DNA of 29,130 nucleotides from an uncultured Olsenella sp. (GTDB taxonomy: Bacteria; Actinomycetota; Coriobacteriia; Coriobacteriales; Atopobiaceae), in contig CAMXZR010000010.1 in NCBI GenBank assembly GCA_947253595.1, positions 1 to 29,130 on the forward strand, in the 5' to 3' direction. Below the pieces are notes generated by a model, which was given only the letters and a program-made list of their open reading frames with translations, searched no databases and was not told the DNA's origin. Made by a program: the position numbers and the translations under genes. Shown one piece after another: positions 16,902-23,801 of the stretch. The stretch's first letter is position 1; each line of letters starts with the position of its first letter.

Positions 16902-17089
16902 GGTGCCAGATGCGCCGGCCAGGCCGAATTCGGCACTTTTTGTCAGAAAAAAATACGTGATATTGAAAAAAGTCAAGAAAATATATGCAAGCGGTATTTT
17001 GACCAAGAAATGAAAAGTGTACGATTTATGGCGTTCATATCTGCTTATGAGTTGTTGTTCAAACAAATCTACATTCCGCGAACGGCAGA

Positions 17090-17131
17090 TTGTCAAGGAA
17101 AGACCACAAAACAATATAATTTTATTTTGTG
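17090..17131 (+). promoter_or_regulatory. PTS operon promoter with operator-like dyad
   Basis: TTGTCA (17090-17095) and consensus TATAAT (17115-17120) are 19 bases apart, slightly long. A perfect 7-bp inverted repeat CACAAAA/TTTTGTG (17105-17111 and 17125-17131) is centred on the -10, as expected of a repressor site. Confidence 0.5.
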
Positions 17132-17185
17132 CGATGAATGTGCGGGTGGCTTGAGCAGGCGGCCCTGAGGCAAGCCGCATCGCAC
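17129..17185 (+). promoter_or_regulatory. Structured 5' leader of the PTS operon
   Basis: Three nested stems can form: GTGCGATG/CATCGCAC (17129-17136, 17178-17185), GGCTTG/CAAGCC (17148-17153, 17171-17176) and CAGG/CCTG (17156-17159, 17164-17167) with a four-base loop. The structure begins almost at the predicted transcript start and ends about 32 bases before the ribosome site. Confidence 0.5.
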
Positions 17186-17230
17186 GGGAACTGTAGGCAA
17201 GGAAGACAAGAAAGGCGAAGGAGGTAAGCG

Positions 17231-18232
17231 ATGGTAGGCATCATTTTGGCAAGCCACGGCGGGCTCTGCACGGGCATCAAGGAGTCGGGACAGATGATCT
17301 TTGGTCCCCAGGAGAACGTCGAGGCGGTCGCCCTGACTCCCGACATGGGTCCGGACGACTATCACGCCAAGCTGCTCGAAGCGGTCGCTAAGCTCGAAGA
17401 CCAGGACCACGTCCTGTTCCTGGTCGACCTCTGGGGAGGCACTCCCTTCAACCAGACCTCGCGTCTGCTCGAGGAGGAGGGCAAGGAGGACTGGGTCGCA
17501 CTGACCGGTCTGAGCCTGCCCATGCTCGTCTCGGCGTACGGCTCCCGCATGGCGGCCGAGACCGCTGCCGACGTGGCCGCGGAGGTCTACCCCGAGGCCA
17601 AGGGCGGCGTCAAGGTCAAGCCCGAGTCCCTGCAGCCTGCAGACGGCAGCGCTGCCGCGCCGGCGGCCGTCACCGCCCCTGTGGGCGCCATCCCCGAGGG
17701 GACGGTCCTGGGCGACGGCCACATCAAGTTCGTGCTCGTGCGCGTCGATACGCGCCTGCTCCACGGCCAGGTGGCCACCACCTGGACCAAGATGACCGGA
17801 CCCGACCGCATCATCGTGGTCTCGGACGACGTCTCGAAGGACCAGCTCCGCAAGACGATGATCGTCCAGGCCGCACCTCCGGGAGTCAAGGTACACGTCG
17901 TGCCCGTCCAGAAGATCATTGACGTCGCCAAGGACCCGCGCTTCGGTGCCACCAAGGCCATGCTCCTCTTCGAGACTCCGCAGGACCTGCTGCGCGCGGT
18001 CGAGGGCGGAGTCGACGTCAAGAAGGTCAACCTCGGCTCCATGGCCCACTCGGTGGGCAAGGTCGTCGTGACCAACGCCATCGCCATGGGCGAGGACGAC
18101 GTCGACACGCTCGAGAAGCTCGCCGGTCACGGCATCGAGTTCGACGTGCGCAAGGTGCCCGCCGACTCCGCCGAGCCCTTCGACGCCATCATGAAGAAGG
18201 CCAAGTCCGAGCTGGCCGCCCAGACCAAGTAA
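17231..18232 (+). CDS. manX: Mannose-family PTS enzyme IIAB
   Basis: The cytosolic phosphotransfer subunit of a mannose-family sugar PTS. It takes phosphate from HPr to the IIA domain, then to IIB, then to the sugar carried by IIC/IID. The 333 residues divide into IIA (1-about 125, phospho-acceptor H9 in ILASHGGL, with the FLVDLWGGTPFN motif), an Ala/Pro-rich linker (about 130-160) and IIB (about 163-330, phospho-acceptor H178 in VDTRLLHGQV). The ribosome site AAGGAGGT before ATG 17231 is the strongest in the region. It is the first gene of IIAB-IIC-IID-DUF956. Mannose, glucose or glucosamine are likely substrates by family, but specificity is not visible. Confidence 0.94.
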   Translation: MVGIILASHGGLCTGIKESGQMIFGPQENVEAVALTPDMGPDDYHAKLLEAVAKLEDQDHVLFLVDLWGGTPFNQTSRLLEEEGKEDWVALTGLSLPMLVSAYGSRMAAETAADVAAEVYPEAKGGVKVKPESLQPADGSAAAPAAVTAPVGAIPEGTVLGDGHIKFVLVRVDTRLLHGQVATTWTKMTGPDRIIVVSDDVSKDQLRKTMIVQAAPPGVKVHVVPVQKIIDVAKDPRFGATKAMLLFETPQDLLRAVEGGVDVKKVNLGSMAHSVGKVVVTNAIAMGEDDVDTLEKLAGHGIEFDVRKVPADSAEPFDAIMKKAKSELAAQTK

Positions 18233-18244
18233 GAAGGAGGGAAT

Positions 18245-19057
18245 ATGTCGCCAATCACGATCCTGCTCGTCGTCATCGTCGCGTTCTTCGCGGGCATGGA
18301 AGGCATCCTCGACCAGTGGCAGTTCCACCAGCCCCTCGTCGCCTGCACCCTTATCGGAATCGTCACGGGCTACCCCACCGAGGGCATTCTCCTGGGCGGC
18401 TCGCTCCAGATGATTGCCCTGGGTTGGGCCAACATCGGCGCCGCTGTTGCCCCCGACGCGGCTCTGGCCTCCGTCGCCTCGTCCATCATCATGGTGCTCG
18501 CCCTCTCGGGCGGCAGCGCCGACTCCGCCGCTGCGGTCAACGCCTCGATCGCCCTGGCCATCCCGCTTTCGGTCGCTGGCCTCTTCCTCACGATGATCGC
18601 CCGCACGCTGGCCACCGGCATGGTCCACGCCATGGACCAGGCCGCCGAGCGCGCCGACTTCGGTGCCATCGAGCGCTGGCAGTTTGCCGGCATCATCATG
18701 CAGGGCCTGCGCATCGCCGTCCCCGCCGCCACGCTCTGCGTCATCCCGGCGGAGGCCGTGACCAACGCCCTCAACGCCATGCCCGCATGGCTGTCCGGCG
18801 GAATGGCCGTCGGCGGCGGCATGGTCGCAGCCGTGGGCTACGCCATGGTCATCAACATGATGGCAACCAAGGAGGTCTGGCCCTTCTTCGCCCTGGGCTT
18901 CGTCCTCGCCGCCATCAGCCAGCTCACGCTCATCGCCCTCGGCGCCATTGGCGTCTCCCTCGCCCTGATCTACCTCGGCCTCAAGGAGCTTGCCACCCAG
19001 GGTGGCGGCGCCGGCAGCTCGGGCGATCCCCTCGGCGACATCCTGAACAACTACTAG
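18245..19057 (+). CDS. manY: Mannose-family PTS enzyme IIC
   Basis: The 270-residue membrane IIC subunit, which forms the sugar channel with IID. It is almost entirely hydrophobic, with repeated transmembrane segments. Family landmarks are GILDQWQFHQPLVACTLIG near residues 20-38 and the GGSLQMIALGWANIGAAVAPDAALAS block (about 51-76). The C-terminus is a short polar Gly/Ser tail. A GGAGG site precedes ATG 18245, 12 bases after the IIAB stop, so the genes are translated from one mRNA. Length and order are normal for the family. Confidence 0.94.
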   Translation: MSPITILLVVIVAFFAGMEGILDQWQFHQPLVACTLIGIVTGYPTEGILLGGSLQMIALGWANIGAAVAPDAALASVASSIIMVLALSGGSADSAAAVNASIALAIPLSVAGLFLTMIARTLATGMVHAMDQAAERADFGAIERWQFAGIIMQGLRIAVPAATLCVIPAEAVTNALNAMPAWLSGGMAVGGGMVAAVGYAMVINMMATKEVWPFFALGFVLAAISQLTLIALGAIGVSLALIYLGLKELATQGGGAGSSGDPLGDILNNY

Positions 19058-19082
19058 GCCCCAAGGGAGAGTGAAGACAGAA

Positions 19083-20003
19083 ATGGCAGAAGAGAAGGTA
19101 ACGCTTAGCGTCAAGGACCGCAGGGCGGTCGCGTGGCGCCACCAGTTCCTCCAGGGCTCCTGGAACTACGAGCGCATGCAGAACGGCGGATGGTGCTACT
19201 CCATCATCCCGGCCATCAAGGCCCTCTATCCCAACAAGGAGGACCAGTCCGCGGCCCTCAAGCGCCACCTGGAGTTCTATAACACCCATCCATACGTCTC
19301 CTCCCCGGTCATGGGCGTCACCCTGGCCCTCGAGGAGGGGCGCGCCAACGGCGAGCCCATCGACGACGCCACCGTCCAGGGCGTCAAGGTCGGCATGATG
19401 GGCCCGCTGGCCGGCGTCGGCGATCCCGTGTTCTGGTTCACCGTGCGCCCCATCCTGGGTGCCCTCGGCGCCTCCCTGGCGCTTGCCGGCAACATCCTGG
19501 GCCCCATCCTGTTCTTCGTCCTCTGGAACGTCATCCGTCTCGCGTTCGAGTACTACACGCAGGAGTTCGGATACAAGGCAGGTGCCTCCATCGCGCAGGA
19601 TCTCTCGGGCGGCATGCTCGGAAAAATTACCGAGGGAGCCTCCATTCTCGGCATGTTCATCATCGGCTCGCTGGTCGAGCGCTGGGTGTCCATCTCGTTC
19701 ACCCCGATCGTCTCGATGATCCCGCAGCAGGCCGGTGCCTACATCGACTGGGCCAACCTGCCCGCCGGTGCCGAGGGCGTCAAGGCGGCCCTCACGCAGT
19801 ACAGCGCCCTGGGCGTCAACGGTCTTGACGCGACCAAGGTGACCACGCTCCAGCAGAACCTCGACCAGCTCATCCCCGGCCTCACTGCCGTGCTGCTGAC
19901 CCTGCTCTGCTGCAAGCTGCTGAAGAAGAACGTCTCGCCCATCGCGATCATCCTCGCGCTGTTCGCCTTCGGCATCGTCGGTCGCGTCTGCGGCTTCATG
20001 TAG
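19083..20003 (+). CDS. manZ: Mannose-family PTS enzyme IID
   Basis: The 306-residue IID subunit, partner of IIC in sugar translocation. It shows the family N-terminus with QGSWNYERMQ (about residues 21-30) and the GMMGPLAGVGDPVFW signature (about 104-118), followed by transmembrane segments to the C-terminus. The start is uncertain: ATG 19083 is preferred because GTG 19071 directly abuts the GGGAGA ribosome site, but the site is then about 13 bases from the ATG. It is 25 bases after the IIC stop and belongs to the same operon. A strong hairpin at 20008 follows the stop. Confidence 0.93.
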   Translation: MAEEKVTLSVKDRRAVAWRHQFLQGSWNYERMQNGGWCYSIIPAIKALYPNKEDQSAALKRHLEFYNTHPYVSSPVMGVTLALEEGRANGEPIDDATVQGVKVGMMGPLAGVGDPVFWFTVRPILGALGASLALAGNILGPILFFVLWNVIRLAFEYYTQEFGYKAGASIAQDLSGGMLGKITEGASILGMFIIGSLVERWVSISFTPIVSMIPQQAGAYIDWANLPAGAEGVKAALTQYSALGVNGLDATKVTTLQQNLDQLIPGLTAVLLTLLCCKLLKKNVSPIAIILALFAFGIVGRVCGFM

Positions 20004-20007
20004 GAAG

Positions 20008-20029
20008 CACGCCCGCGACGGCGGGCGTG
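20008..20029 (+). terminator. Hairpin right after manZ
   Basis: A perfect 9-bp stem CACGCCCGC/GCGGGCGTG with a four-base loop starts four bases after the IID stop. No T run follows, so it may protect the 3' end of the upstream message or only partly terminate before the DUF956 gene. Confidence 0.5.
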
Positions 20030-20090
20030 ACGCTCGACGCGAGGGGTCGCGCCTAGTAGGCCGGGGGAGGCCGGGAGTCTCCTTCGGTCG

Positions 20091-20110
20091 AGGGGCGTGG
20101 CCCCTTCTCG
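20091..20110 (+). terminator. Second small hairpin before the DUF956 gene
   Basis: AGGGGC/GCCCCT (20091-20096, 20100-20105) with a three-base loop is followed by TCTCGCTTG. It is a weak terminator candidate. Confidence 0.3.
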
Positions 20111-20178
20111 CTTGGACCTGCAAGCTTTGAATGGCGGACGCGACTGGCGTAGCCGCACGACCCGATCGGAGCCCGAAG

Positions 20179-20562
20179 ATGGCGCAATCGCAGAACAGCA
20201 GCGTGGACCTCACCGTGCGTGCGACCTCCTACCACGGGCTCGCCACCTACGGGAACCTCATGGTTGGCAACAAGGCGGTCGAGTTCTATAACGAGAAGAA
20301 CGCCGAGGACTACATCCAGATTCCCTGGGACGAGGTCGACCACGTGGCGGCGTCCGTGATGGCGGGCGGGCGCTGGATCTCGCGCTTCGCGGTGTTTACG
20401 AAGACGAACGGCAGCTTCTCGTTCTCCACGCGAGACAACAAGGCCACGCTGCGCGCGATGCGGCCGTATGTGGGGGAGGACCGGCTCCTGAGGTCGCCCA
20501 GTTTCCTGGACGTTCTTTCGCTGGGAGTGCGGCGGCTGTTCAGGGGCGTCTCGGGCAGGTAG
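20179..20562 (+). CDS. manO: DUF956 protein of the mannose PTS locus
   Basis: A small cytosolic protein of 127 residues matching the DUF956 family, whose members are nearly always the last gene of mannose-type PTS operons and are called ManO in lactic acid bacteria; a regulatory role is suspected. Conserved-looking parts are the N-terminal TSYHGLATYGNLMVGNKAVEFYN, IPWDEVDHVAASVM, and GRWISRFAVFTKTNGSFSFSTRDN. ATG 20179 has GGAG seven bases upstream; an in-frame ATG at 20131 has no ribosome site. The 175-base gap from manZ with two hairpins suggests lower expression than the transporter genes. Confidence 0.8.
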   Translation: MAQSQNSSVDLTVRATSYHGLATYGNLMVGNKAVEFYNEKNAEDYIQIPWDEVDHVAASVMAGGRWISRFAVFTKTNGSFSFSTRDNKATLRAMRPYVGEDRLLRSPSFLDVLSLGVRRLFRGVSGR

Positions 20563-20729
20563 TCCGGACGCGCGCGACGGGGCATGCGGCGCTGGCTCGA
20601 CGATGCGTGCTTGGCGGCGTGTGCGCCGACGGCTCCGCCCGCCCCGTTCGCATCCGCCCGCGTCCCGCCCCGAGCTGTTGCCTGTGTGAAGCGCCAGGCA
20701 GAAGCGTCGGTCCACGTCTTGACCTGCGC

Positions 20730-20735
20730 TATACT
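20730..20735 (+). promoter_or_regulatory. -10 element of efp
   Basis: TATACT lies 62 bases before the efp start. No clear -35 is present at 17 bases. TTGACC (20719-20724) is too close to serve this -10, but it could pair with CATATG at 20743-20748. Confidence 0.45.
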
Positions 20736-20797
20736 TCCTGCGCATATGACTAAGGGCCCGCGCCTAGCGCAGGCGGGCGCGCGAGAAGGAGAGACAC

Positions 20798-21364
20798 GTG
20801 GCAACCATCAGCACCGCAGACTTCAAGAACGGCATGGGGCTCAAGATCAACGGCAAGTACTACACCCTCGTCGAGTTCCAGCATGTCAAGCCCGGCAAGG
20901 GCGGCGCCTTCGTCCGCTACACCATCAAGGACCTCAAGTCCGGCAAGACCATCAACAACCAGACCGTCAACGCGGGCACCAAGTTCGAGAGCGTCCAGCT
21001 CATCACCCGCGAGATGCAGTACCTCTACAACGACGGCGTCGCCTACGTCTTCATGGACAACGAGTCCTACGAGCAGATTCCCGTCGACCCCTCTTACATC
21101 GGCAACAACGCCCAGTGGCTCAAGGAGAACGACACCTGCCAGCTCCTCTACGCCGACACCGAGCTCCTCGGCGTGAACCCGCCCATGTTCATCGAGGTCG
21201 AGATCACCGAGACCGACCCCGGCTTCAAGGGCGACACCGTTCAGGGCGGCACCAAGCCCGCGACCATCGAGACCGGTGCCATCATCCAGGTCCCCATGTA
21301 CCTGAACCAGGGCGAGGTCATCAAGGTGGACACCCGCGACGGCAAGTTCGTCTCGCGCGTCTAG
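20798..21364 (+). CDS. efp: Elongation factor P
   Basis: EF-P enters the ribosome next to the P site and relieves stalling at consecutive prolines. The 188-residue product has the three OB-like domains of normal length. The tip loop of domain I reads VKPGKGGAF with the modifiable lysine position K34 (same number as E. coli); many actinobacterial EF-Ps have a proline after the second glycine. The GTG start at 20798 is supported by AAGGAGA five bases upstream and by alignment of the ISTADFKNG N-terminus. No aminoacylating modification gene (EpmA/EarP) is in the window. It is monocistronic, followed by a strong terminator. Confidence 0.96.
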   Translation: MATISTADFKNGMGLKINGKYYTLVEFQHVKPGKGGAFVRYTIKDLKSGKTINNQTVNAGTKFESVQLITREMQYLYNDGVAYVFMDNESYEQIPVDPSYIGNNAQWLKENDTCQLLYADTELLGVNPPMFIEVEITETDPGFKGDTVQGGTKPATIETGAIIQVPMYLNQGEVIKVDTRDGKFVSRV

Positions 21365-21385
21365 CGTCCGTCCTCACGTCCTCTT

Positions 21386-21425
21386 CGGGACCCGCGTGCG
21401 AGCGGCACGTGGGTCCCGCGCTTTA
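21386..21425 (+). terminator. Terminator of efp
   Basis: A 14-position stem (21386-21399 with 21405-21418) has one G-U pair and a five-base loop, and is followed by CGCTTTAG. It is the longest stem in the window and lies 21 bases after the efp stop. Confidence 0.78.
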
Positions 21426-21511
21426 GCGCAAGGGCCGGGCCCGGCTGCTCCCTGCGCTCGGCCTGCGCTCACGGCTTCGCGGGCGGCCGGCATCCGTCCA
21501 GGCCCAACGTC

Positions 21512-21517
21512 TATACT
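21512..21517 (+). promoter_or_regulatory. -10 element of the asp23-like/nusB operon
   Basis: TATACT, identical to the efp -10, lies about 57 bases before the first start codon. The -35 zone does not match consensus. Confidence 0.45.
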
Positions 21518-21574
21518 GGTCTCGTGAGCGTCGCAAGCGGATTCGACGGAGCGTCCCTCCCGAAAGGACTTCCC

Positions 21575-21937
21575 ATGGCAGATAGCGAACTCTTCATCTC
21601 TGGTATCGGCATCTCGAGGAACGTCATCTCGACCATCGTCACCCTGGCGGCCGAGAAGGTCGAGGGCGTCGTGCGCGTGGGCGGCAACGACGTCGCCTCC
21701 AGCCTGGTGTCCGTCTTTACCCGCAGCAGCGTCTCCCCGGCGCAGGCCGTGGAGTCCTCCGTCGAGGACGACGAGCTCAGGGTGACCGTCCACCTGGCCG
21801 TCTTCTACGGCTATCCCTTCACCCAGCTCGCCGCAGCCGTGCGCGAGGCCGTCTGTGCCGCCATCACCGAGCAGGTTGGCGTTCAGGTCGCGGCGGTCGA
21901 CGTCTGCATCGATAGCCTCGTTTTTCCCAAGGAGTAG
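21575..21937 (+). CDS. Asp23/Gls24 family protein (DUF322)
   Basis: A 120-residue member of the Asp23/Gls24 family, linked in Gram-positives to cell-envelope stress. The copy next to nusB is often called AmaP-associated or YqhY-like, and YqhY affects acetyl-CoA carboxylase in Bacillus. The family features are the N-terminal ISRNVISTIVTLAAEKVEGVVRVGG and the central DELRVTVHLAVFYGYPFTQLAAAVREAV, with a final VDVCIDSLVF strand. ATG 21575 has AAAGGA six bases upstream; an in-frame GTG at 21524 lacks a site. It is followed by nusB with two bases between stop and start, the usual yqhY-nusB order. Confidence 0.88.
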   Translation: MADSELFISGIGISRNVISTIVTLAAEKVEGVVRVGGNDVASSLVSVFTRSSVSPAQAVESSVEDDELRVTVHLAVFYGYPFTQLAAAVREAVCAAITEQVGVQVAAVDVCIDSLVFPKE

Positions 21938-21939
21938 CG

Positions 21940-22605
21940 TTGTCCAACATGCACTTCGGTCCGCGCACCACTGCGCGCAGCCAGGCTCTGCAGCTTCTGT
22001 TCCAGGCCGAGGCCACCGGTCGCACGGTCTTCGAGGTCCTGGAGGGCGACTACTCGCTCTCGGACGGGCCGCTCGACCCCTTTGGCGAGCGCCTCGCGCG
22101 TGGGGCGGACGACATGCGCTTCGACCTCGACGCCGTCATCGACGTGACCTCCTCCAACTGGAGCCTCTCGCGCATGCCCGCCGTCGATCGCAACCTCCTG
22201 CGCATCGCGCTGTACGAGATGCTCGAGGTCGACGAGGTCGCGACGGCGGTCGCCATCGACGAATCCGTCGAACTGGCGAAGGCCTACGGCACCGACGAGT
22301 CCTCGCGCTTCGTGAACGGCCTCCTGGGCCGTGTCGCCTCGCGCATCGAAGCCGGGCGCGACGTGGTGGCCGACGCGCGCGACGAGCTCGCCCGCCGTGC
22401 GGCGGAGGAGCGCAGGCGCGCCGAGGTGGCGGAATCCGATGCGGCGGAAGGCGATTCCGGGCTGGGCGGCGCGGGCGACGCCGAGGGGCAGCCGAGCGAG
22501 ACCGGCGTGACCCTCGACGCGCCTGTCGAGCCCCAGGCCGTGTCCCAGGTCGAGCCCCCCGCAGGACCAGGGGAAGCCGTCTCCCAGACCGGCGAGGCCG
22601 AGTAG
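21940..22605 (+). CDS. nusB: Transcription antitermination factor NusB with long acidic tail
   Basis: NusB forms a dimer with NusE (S10) on boxA RNA and prevents early termination of rRNA transcripts. The core (about residues 8-140) shows TARSQALQLLFQAE, the helical DAVIDVTSSNWSLSRMPAVDRNLLRIALYEML and the VAIDESVELAKAYGTDESSRFVNGLLGRV motif. It then continues for about 75 residues of Ala/Glu/Pro-rich sequence not found in typical NusB of about 140 residues. The start is TTG 21940, with AAGGAG five bases upstream inside the end of the previous gene; ATG 21949 is an alternative. xseB starts three bases after its stop. Confidence 0.93.
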   Translation: MSNMHFGPRTTARSQALQLLFQAEATGRTVFEVLEGDYSLSDGPLDPFGERLARGADDMRFDLDAVIDVTSSNWSLSRMPAVDRNLLRIALYEMLEVDEVATAVAIDESVELAKAYGTDESSRFVNGLLGRVASRIEAGRDVVADARDELARRAAEERRRAEVAESDAAEGDSGLGGAGDAEGQPSETGVTLDAPVEPQAVSQVEPPAGPGEAVSQTGEAE

Positions 22606-22608
22606 GCC

Positions 22609-22875
22609 ATGTCAAAGCCGAACACCTCTGCGTACAAGTCCTTCGAGGACATCAGCGGCCGTCTCGACCAGATCATCGACCTGGTCCGCGACAAGGATAC
22701 TTCCCTCGAGCGCTCGCTCGACCTCTTCGACGAGGCCATCGCGCTGGGCTCGAAGGCGGTCGACCTCGTGGACGCCACGGACTTCTCGCCCCAGGAGCAG
22801 GCCCAGCTCGCCGAGGCCGCCGAAGCCGCGGTCGCGGATGACAAGGCACCCGGGTCGACTGCCAGCGAGGCATAG
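22609..22875 (+). CDS. xseB: Exodeoxyribonuclease VII small subunit
   Basis: An 88-residue XseB, the small subunit that binds XseA several-fold to form the single-strand exonuclease VII. The conserved two-helix core SFEDISGRLDQIIDLVRDKDTSLERSLDLFDEAIALG is complete (about residues 11-47), followed by an Ala-rich end. It is packed between nusB and tlyA with gaps of three and two bases, so it is part of that operon. The xseA gene, usually just upstream, is not in the window and must lie elsewhere if the enzyme is functional. Confidence 0.9.
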   Translation: MSKPNTSAYKSFEDISGRLDQIIDLVRDKDTSLERSLDLFDEAIALGSKAVDLVDATDFSPQEQAQLAEAAEAAVADDKAPGSTASEA

Positions 22876-22877
22876 GC

Positions 22878-23741
22878 ATGGGCCGGGGCCTGCGTCGCCT
22901 TGACCAGATCCTGGTGGAGAGGGGCCTCTTCGCCAACGCGCAGGACGCCCTGCGTTCCGTCCTTGCGGGTGACGTCAGTACCAGCGGACGCAGGCTTGAC
23001 CACGCGGGCGAGCTCCTGCCACCCGATGTTTCTCTCCACGTGAGGGGGCACCTTCCCTACGTGGGCCGCGGCGGCCTCAAGCTCGAGCGCGGCCTCGACG
23101 CCTTCGGCGTGGACCCCTCCGGACTCGCCTGTCTGGACGTCGGCTGCTCCACCGGGGGCTTCACCGACTGCCTGCTCAAGCGCGGGGCGGCGAGCGTGCT
23201 CTCCGTGGACGTGGGCTACGCCCAGTTCGACTGGACGCTTCGCCAGGACCCCCGCGTCACCCTCCTCGAGCGCACCAACATAGTGGACGTCCCCACGTCC
23301 GGGCGCGCGGGCAGCATCGACTTGGCGGTCTGCGACGTTTCCTTCACCTCCGTGACCACCGTGCTGCCCGCCGTGTGCAAGCTCCTCTCGCCTGATGGGT
23401 CCTTCCTGACTCTGGTCAAGCCGCAGTTCGAGGCCGAGCGCTCTCGGGTGGGGGAGGGGGGCGTCGTGGGTGACCCCGACGTCTGGCTCTGGTCCCTGCG
23501 CAGGGTGATCTCCGCCTTCGAAAAGAGAAGCATCGGCCTTCGGGGCTGCTGCGCGAGTCCCATCAGCGGGCACAAGGGCAACAGGGAGTTCCTGCTGCTG
23601 GGCGTGTGCGGCGCCGCGTCGCTTGACCTCGACCTCGTGGGTGTCGTGACCGAGGTTGCGGCGTCCTCGGGCGAGGCACGGGCCCCTCGCGGTACGGGCG
23701 CGCCCGACGGCCGGGACGGGGTGGATCCCACGGGCCGGTGA
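22878..23741 (+). CDS. tlyA: TlyA-family rRNA 2'-O-methyltransferase
   Basis: A 287-residue TlyA protein. In mycobacteria this enzyme 2'-O-methylates cytidines of 16S and 23S rRNA at the subunit interface and is needed for capreomycin action. An S4 RNA-binding domain (about 5-65) precedes an FtsJ-like SAM domain with LDVGCSTGGFTD (86-97). The K-D-K-E catalytic tetrad is visible as K68, D153, K181 (LVKPQFE) and E237 (NREFLLLG), at positions offset by one from the mycobacterial protein. A Gly/Arg/Pro-rich tail of about 25 residues ends the protein. It is the last gene of the asp23-like-nusB-xseB-tlyA operon. Substrate sites are inferred from the family. Confidence 0.92.
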   Translation: MGRGLRRLDQILVERGLFANAQDALRSVLAGDVSTSGRRLDHAGELLPPDVSLHVRGHLPYVGRGGLKLERGLDAFGVDPSGLACLDVGCSTGGFTDCLLKRGAASVLSVDVGYAQFDWTLRQDPRVTLLERTNIVDVPTSGRAGSIDLAVCDVSFTSVTTVLPAVCKLLSPDGSFLTLVKPQFEAERSRVGEGGVVGDPDVWLWSLRRVISAFEKRSIGLRGCCASPISGHKGNREFLLLGVCGAASLDLDLVGVVTEVAASSGEARAPRGTGAPDGRDGVDPTGR

Positions 23742-23751
23742 GCCCTGCCCG

Positions 23752-23760
23752 TGCTACACT
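23752..23760 (+). promoter_or_regulatory. Possible extended -10 promoter of nadK
   Basis: TGCTACACT fits an extended -10 (TG-N-TACACT) 11 bases after the tlyA stop and about 40 bases before nadK. It could add transcription to read-through from the upstream operon. Confidence 0.4.
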
Positions 23761-23801
23761 CTTGCAAAGACCGAACATGCGTTCCAAAAGGGGTGTCAAG
23801 G

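Larger units (their letters stand above)
16851..17230. other. AT-rich divergent regulatory region between tcdA and the PTS operon
   Basis: A 380-base gap with no gene. Counted by 60-base blocks, 16921-16980 and 16981-17040 are each 33 percent GC and 17041-17100 is 42 percent, in a clearly GC-rich genome. It carries a 12-bp palindrome GCCGAATTCGGC (16923-16934), a candidate tcdA promoter, the PTS promoter with a dyad, and a structured leader. Parts resemble the boxes at 11296-11430. Confidence 0.65.

Noticed and set aside
16929..16945. Possible sigma-54 promoter (GGCAC followed by TTTTTGT), as in other mannose PTS operons
   Set aside because: The GG to GC spacing does not fit the -24/-12 consensus, it is far from the operon start, and a sigma-A type promoter is present.
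17093..19114. 673-codon minus-strand frame opposite the PTS genes
   Set aside because: Shadow of IIAB and IIC; composition is extreme and it extends into the promoter island.
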